Translations under genes and position numbers: made by a program
The notes under the pieces: model-generated
Databases searched by the model: none
Told to the model about the DNA's origin: nothing
The model's input: only the letters and a program-made list of their open reading frames with translations
In this document: piece by piece, positions 61,838 through 64,000 of the stretch
Numbering within the stretch: position 1 is the stretch's first letter
Layout of the letters: the number at the start of each line of letters is the position of its first letter
Assembly (NCBI RefSeq): GCF_002797815.1
Contig: NZ_PGFJ01000002.1
Span: 868,001 to 932,000, forward strand
Reading direction: 5' to 3'
From: Mucilaginibacter auburnensis
Lineage (GTDB): Bacteria > Bacteroidota > Bacteroidia > Sphingobacteriales > Sphingobacteriaceae
DNA: 64,000 nt

Positions 61838-63157
61838 ATGCTTAAATACCTGTTTTGCCTTATCTCATTAACAATAACTGTTAACGCGGCTTTCGCTCAA
61901 GCTAAAAGTGACACATTAATTTACTACGCTAAAGACAATAATTCAATTATTGATGATAAAACGAAAGCTGATTATGTGGTATTTATTTTACCACAACAAA
62001 AAATAAATAATAATAAGCTATACCCCGTAATGGCATACTATCCTAATGGTGTTTTAAAACTCAGTGCTATGTCCAAAACACAGTCTGCCAACTTTGAGTT
62101 ACAAGGTCCATATATTGCATATTTTCCTAATGGCAAAAGAAAGCTTGTTGCAACAGTAGATAAAGGCGTGTTAGTTGGAGATGAAATAGCTTATTATCCG
62201 AATGGGAACCTCTACTCCCATATAATACATAAACAAGGACAGATAATTTTAAACGAATGCCGTGATTCTACGGGTACCATATTGGCGCAGAACGGCAATG
62301 GTATATGGCTAGACTTCCCTCTTGATTTTTATAGCAGCTCTACAACCGGCCCGGTTAAAGACGGGTTAAGAGACGGCAAATGGCAATTATCTGGTAGAAA
62401 AGCACTTTATGAAAAAGGCAGAATAGCAAAAATATTATCAGACTCTACGCAATTAGTTGACCTAAATCCTAAAGCAGGAAAGAATTTGGTGTTTGAAAAT
62501 GATTATTTACCAATAGAAGGAACGCCTGTTTATACTGGCGGAAAGCTGCATGAATTTATTTATAAAAACCTTGTATACCCCGAACAAGACAGAAAGGACA
62601 GCATTGGTGGTCAAGCCTTTATTGGGTTTTCCGTTGAACAAGATGGAACAACAAGTAATTTCAAAATCATAAAAGCTCCATCTGCAACACTGGGAGAAGA
62701 GGCTTTGAGGGTGGCTAAGCTCTTAACGCAATTTAACCCAGGCATTAAAAAAGGTAAGCCTGTGAAATCACCTTTTGTCTTACCTATTTATTTCTCTTTG
62801 GACAGTTTACTTAACCAACAAGATACAACATCAGCAGTTAACTTTTCTGGCATCGATGAACAACCATCCTTCCCTGGCGGTCTGGGTAGTTTTGCTAAAT
62901 TTTTGGAAAAAGCTATAAGGTACCCTGTAAAAGAGAGAGAGAACCACGTTACGGGTAAAGTGTACACAAGCTTTATTGTAGAAAAAGATGGTTCGTTAAC
63001 TAACATCCATGTTGTAGCAACTCCGTCCATAGGACTTGCAGAAGAAGCCTTAAGAGTATTTGGATCATCACCCAAGTGGGTTCCGGCAAAAGTAAATGGC
63101 AAACTCATTAGAGTAAAACATAGTGTTCCAATTAATTTTTCGCTGGGAGTAGAATAA
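61838..63157 (+). CDS. Tandem TonB-C-domain protein with MORN-like repeats
   Basis: 439 aa. A cleavable signal peptide (LISLTITVNAAFAQ) replaces the usual TonB membrane anchor. Residues about 60-150 hold MORN/YwqK-type repeats (YYPNGVLKLSAM, YFPNGKRKLVA, YYPNGNLYSH). Then two TonB C-terminal domains follow: GGQAFIGFSVEQDGTTSNFK (about 265-330) and GKVYTSFIVEKDGSLTNIHV (about 370-435), each ending in PI(Y/N)FSL. Domains of this type interact with receptors or the cell wall; without an anchor it may be soluble in the periplasm. Confidence 0.8.
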   Translation: MLKYLFCLISLTITVNAAFAQAKSDTLIYYAKDNNSIIDDKTKADYVVFILPQQKINNNKLYPVMAYYPNGVLKLSAMSKTQSANFELQGPYIAYFPNGKRKLVATVDKGVLVGDEIAYYPNGNLYSHIIHKQGQIILNECRDSTGTILAQNGNGIWLDFPLDFYSSSTTGPVKDGLRDGKWQLSGRKALYEKGRIAKILSDSTQLVDLNPKAGKNLVFENDYLPIEGTPVYTGGKLHEFIYKNLVYPEQDRKDSIGGQAFIGFSVEQDGTTSNFKIIKAPSATLGEEALRVAKLLTQFNPGIKKGKPVKSPFVLPIYFSLDSLLNQQDTTSAVNFSGIDEQPSFPGGLGSFAKFLEKAIRYPVKERENHVTGKVYTSFIVEKDGSLTNIHVVATPSIGLAEEALRVFGSSPKWVPAKVNGKLIRVKHSVPINFSLGVE

Positions 63158-63286
63158 GAAGTTTAAATATCACCATAAACAATCCTTACTATTTTTCGTT
63201 AACACTACGGTTAAGCTACAATTTATGCTGCCTATGCGGGGAGCACACATTAAAAATGTATTTTTAACCCGCTTTAAACTCACAAT

Positions 63287-64000
63287 ATGTTCTACAGCTT
63301 AGGCAGATATATACTGTTATTACGATTAAGTTTTAAAAAACCCGAAAAGTTCAGCGTTTACTGGCATGAGGTAATGCGCGAGATGGTATCGGTAGGTATT
63401 GGCTCATTGGGTATTATTTCTATCATCTCGGTATTTATTGGTGCTGTGGCAACCATACAGGTGGCGTTTCAATTGTCAAGTCCGTTGGTACCTCAAAGTA
63501 TTGCGGGAGGTATATCGCGCGATTCTACCATATTAGAGTTCAGCCCTACCATATCTGCATTGGTGCTTGCAGGGCGTGTGGGCTCAAGCATGGCATCGCA
63601 ATTGGGTACTATGCGGGTTACCGAACAGATAGATGCATTGGAAATTATGGGCGTTAACGCACCCGGCTTTCTGGTTGCACCAAAAGTTATAGCGGGCATT
63701 TCTATGATCCCCCTGTTAACCATCATATCAGTGGGTCTGGGTTTATGCGGCGGTTATTTAGCTTGTGTTATTACACGCGATATTTCTCCTGCAGATTTTG
63801 TTGCAGGTTTGCAAGATGGCTTTAACCCTGTAATTATTACTGTATGTGCCGTAAAGTCTGTAGTGTATGGTTTTTTAATTACTTCAATTTGCTGCTATAA
63901 TGGTTTTTATACAGAAGGAGGCGCATTACAGGTTGGCGAGTCTGCTACACGCGGGGTTGTATTTAGCTGTATATTTATTTTATTTGCCGATTTGATAGTT
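63287..64000 (+). CDS. mlaE: MlaE-family ABC permease, 3' end outside window
   Basis: The first 238 codons run to the window edge. It starts at the ATG at 63287 (MFYSLGRYILLL). Family motifs are clear: EVMREMVSVGIGSLGIISII, LEFSPTISALVLAGRVGSSM, GTMRVTEQIDALEIMGVNAP. MlaE is the membrane subunit of the phospholipid-trafficking ABC system at the inner membrane (also called YrbE). The ATPase and MCE subunits are expected just downstream. Confidence 0.93.
   Translation, partial: MFYSLGRYILLLRLSFKKPEKFSVYWHEVMREMVSVGIGSLGIISIISVFIGAVATIQVAFQLSSPLVPQSIAGGISRDSTILEFSPTISALVLAGRVGSSMASQLGTMRVTEQIDALEIMGVNAPGFLVAPKVIAGISMIPLLTIISVGLGLCGGYLACVITRDISPADFVAGLQDGFNPVIITVCAVKSVVYGFLITSICCYNGFYTEGGALQVGESATRGVVFSCIFILFADLIV

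Overview
This 64 kb window is a chromosomal segment of a gliding-type Bacteroidota, most probably Sphingobacteriaceae and Mucilaginibacter-like. The assignment is inference from gene content: gldKLMN and a porW/sprE-like gene (type IX secretion), a TonB-dependent receptor with a partner lipoprotein, a DUF6515 Gly/Tyr-rich protein, an atp operon lacking atpD and atpC, and promoter boxes of the Bacteroidota TAnnTTTG type. No rRNA, phage, transposase or CRISPR array was seen. One tRNA gene (Arg, anticodon CCG) is present.

Layout. 1-8.3 kb: the 5' part of a ring-cleaving dioxygenase facing a tRNA-Arg, with an FNR-like palindrome between them. Then comes a three-gene export set (ABC membrane domain without an ATPase, HlyD-type adaptor, TolC-type outer-membrane protein), small membrane proteins, and a DoxX/RibD-like reductase pair divergent from a GlxA-type regulator. 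8.4-20 kb: a TonB receptor and beta-helix-like lipoprotein operon, a Gly-rich secreted protein, ftsK-lolA and an ankyrin protein. 20.4-27 kb: an Anbu proteasome-like protease with a transglutaminase, a histidine kinase tail-to-tail with a single-domain response regulator, a DUF4349 lipoprotein, a fasciclin protein and hemW. 27-34 kb: DUF4271, hemD and gldKLMN, the type IX secretion motor and ring. 34-41 kb (minus strand): porW/sprE-like, PBP1A and uvrC. 41-47 kb: atpZ-atpI-like-atpBEFHAG. 47-53 kb: an M56/BlaI sensor pair, a cupin-like hydroxylase, a PfkB kinase and small genes. 53-59 kb: VWA protein, MoxR/ChlI-like AAA ATPase, metallophosphoesterase, UbiA-like and methyltransferase genes as one probable transcription unit, then an RDD protein. 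59-64 kb: LiaF-like and PspC envelope-stress proteins, an SDR, a tandem TonB-C-domain protein and the start of an MlaE permease.

Two layers are not explained by the genes. First, several intergenic gaps, often inside operons, are filled with short locus-specific words arranged as two opposed arms that abut stop or start codons (27.0, 33.9, 43.8, 46.1, 54.2 kb). Second, there are REP/MITE-like palindromic elements: two near-identical ACTCACCCC elements in inverted orientation at 52.8 kb, a third at 59.3 kb, and a double-hairpin element at 15.4 kb flanked by a 14-bp direct repeat that copies the lolA 3' end. The strongest candidates for something undescribed are the ATPase-less ABC export triad, the Anbu-transglutaminase pair without its usual partner genes, and these repeat families.
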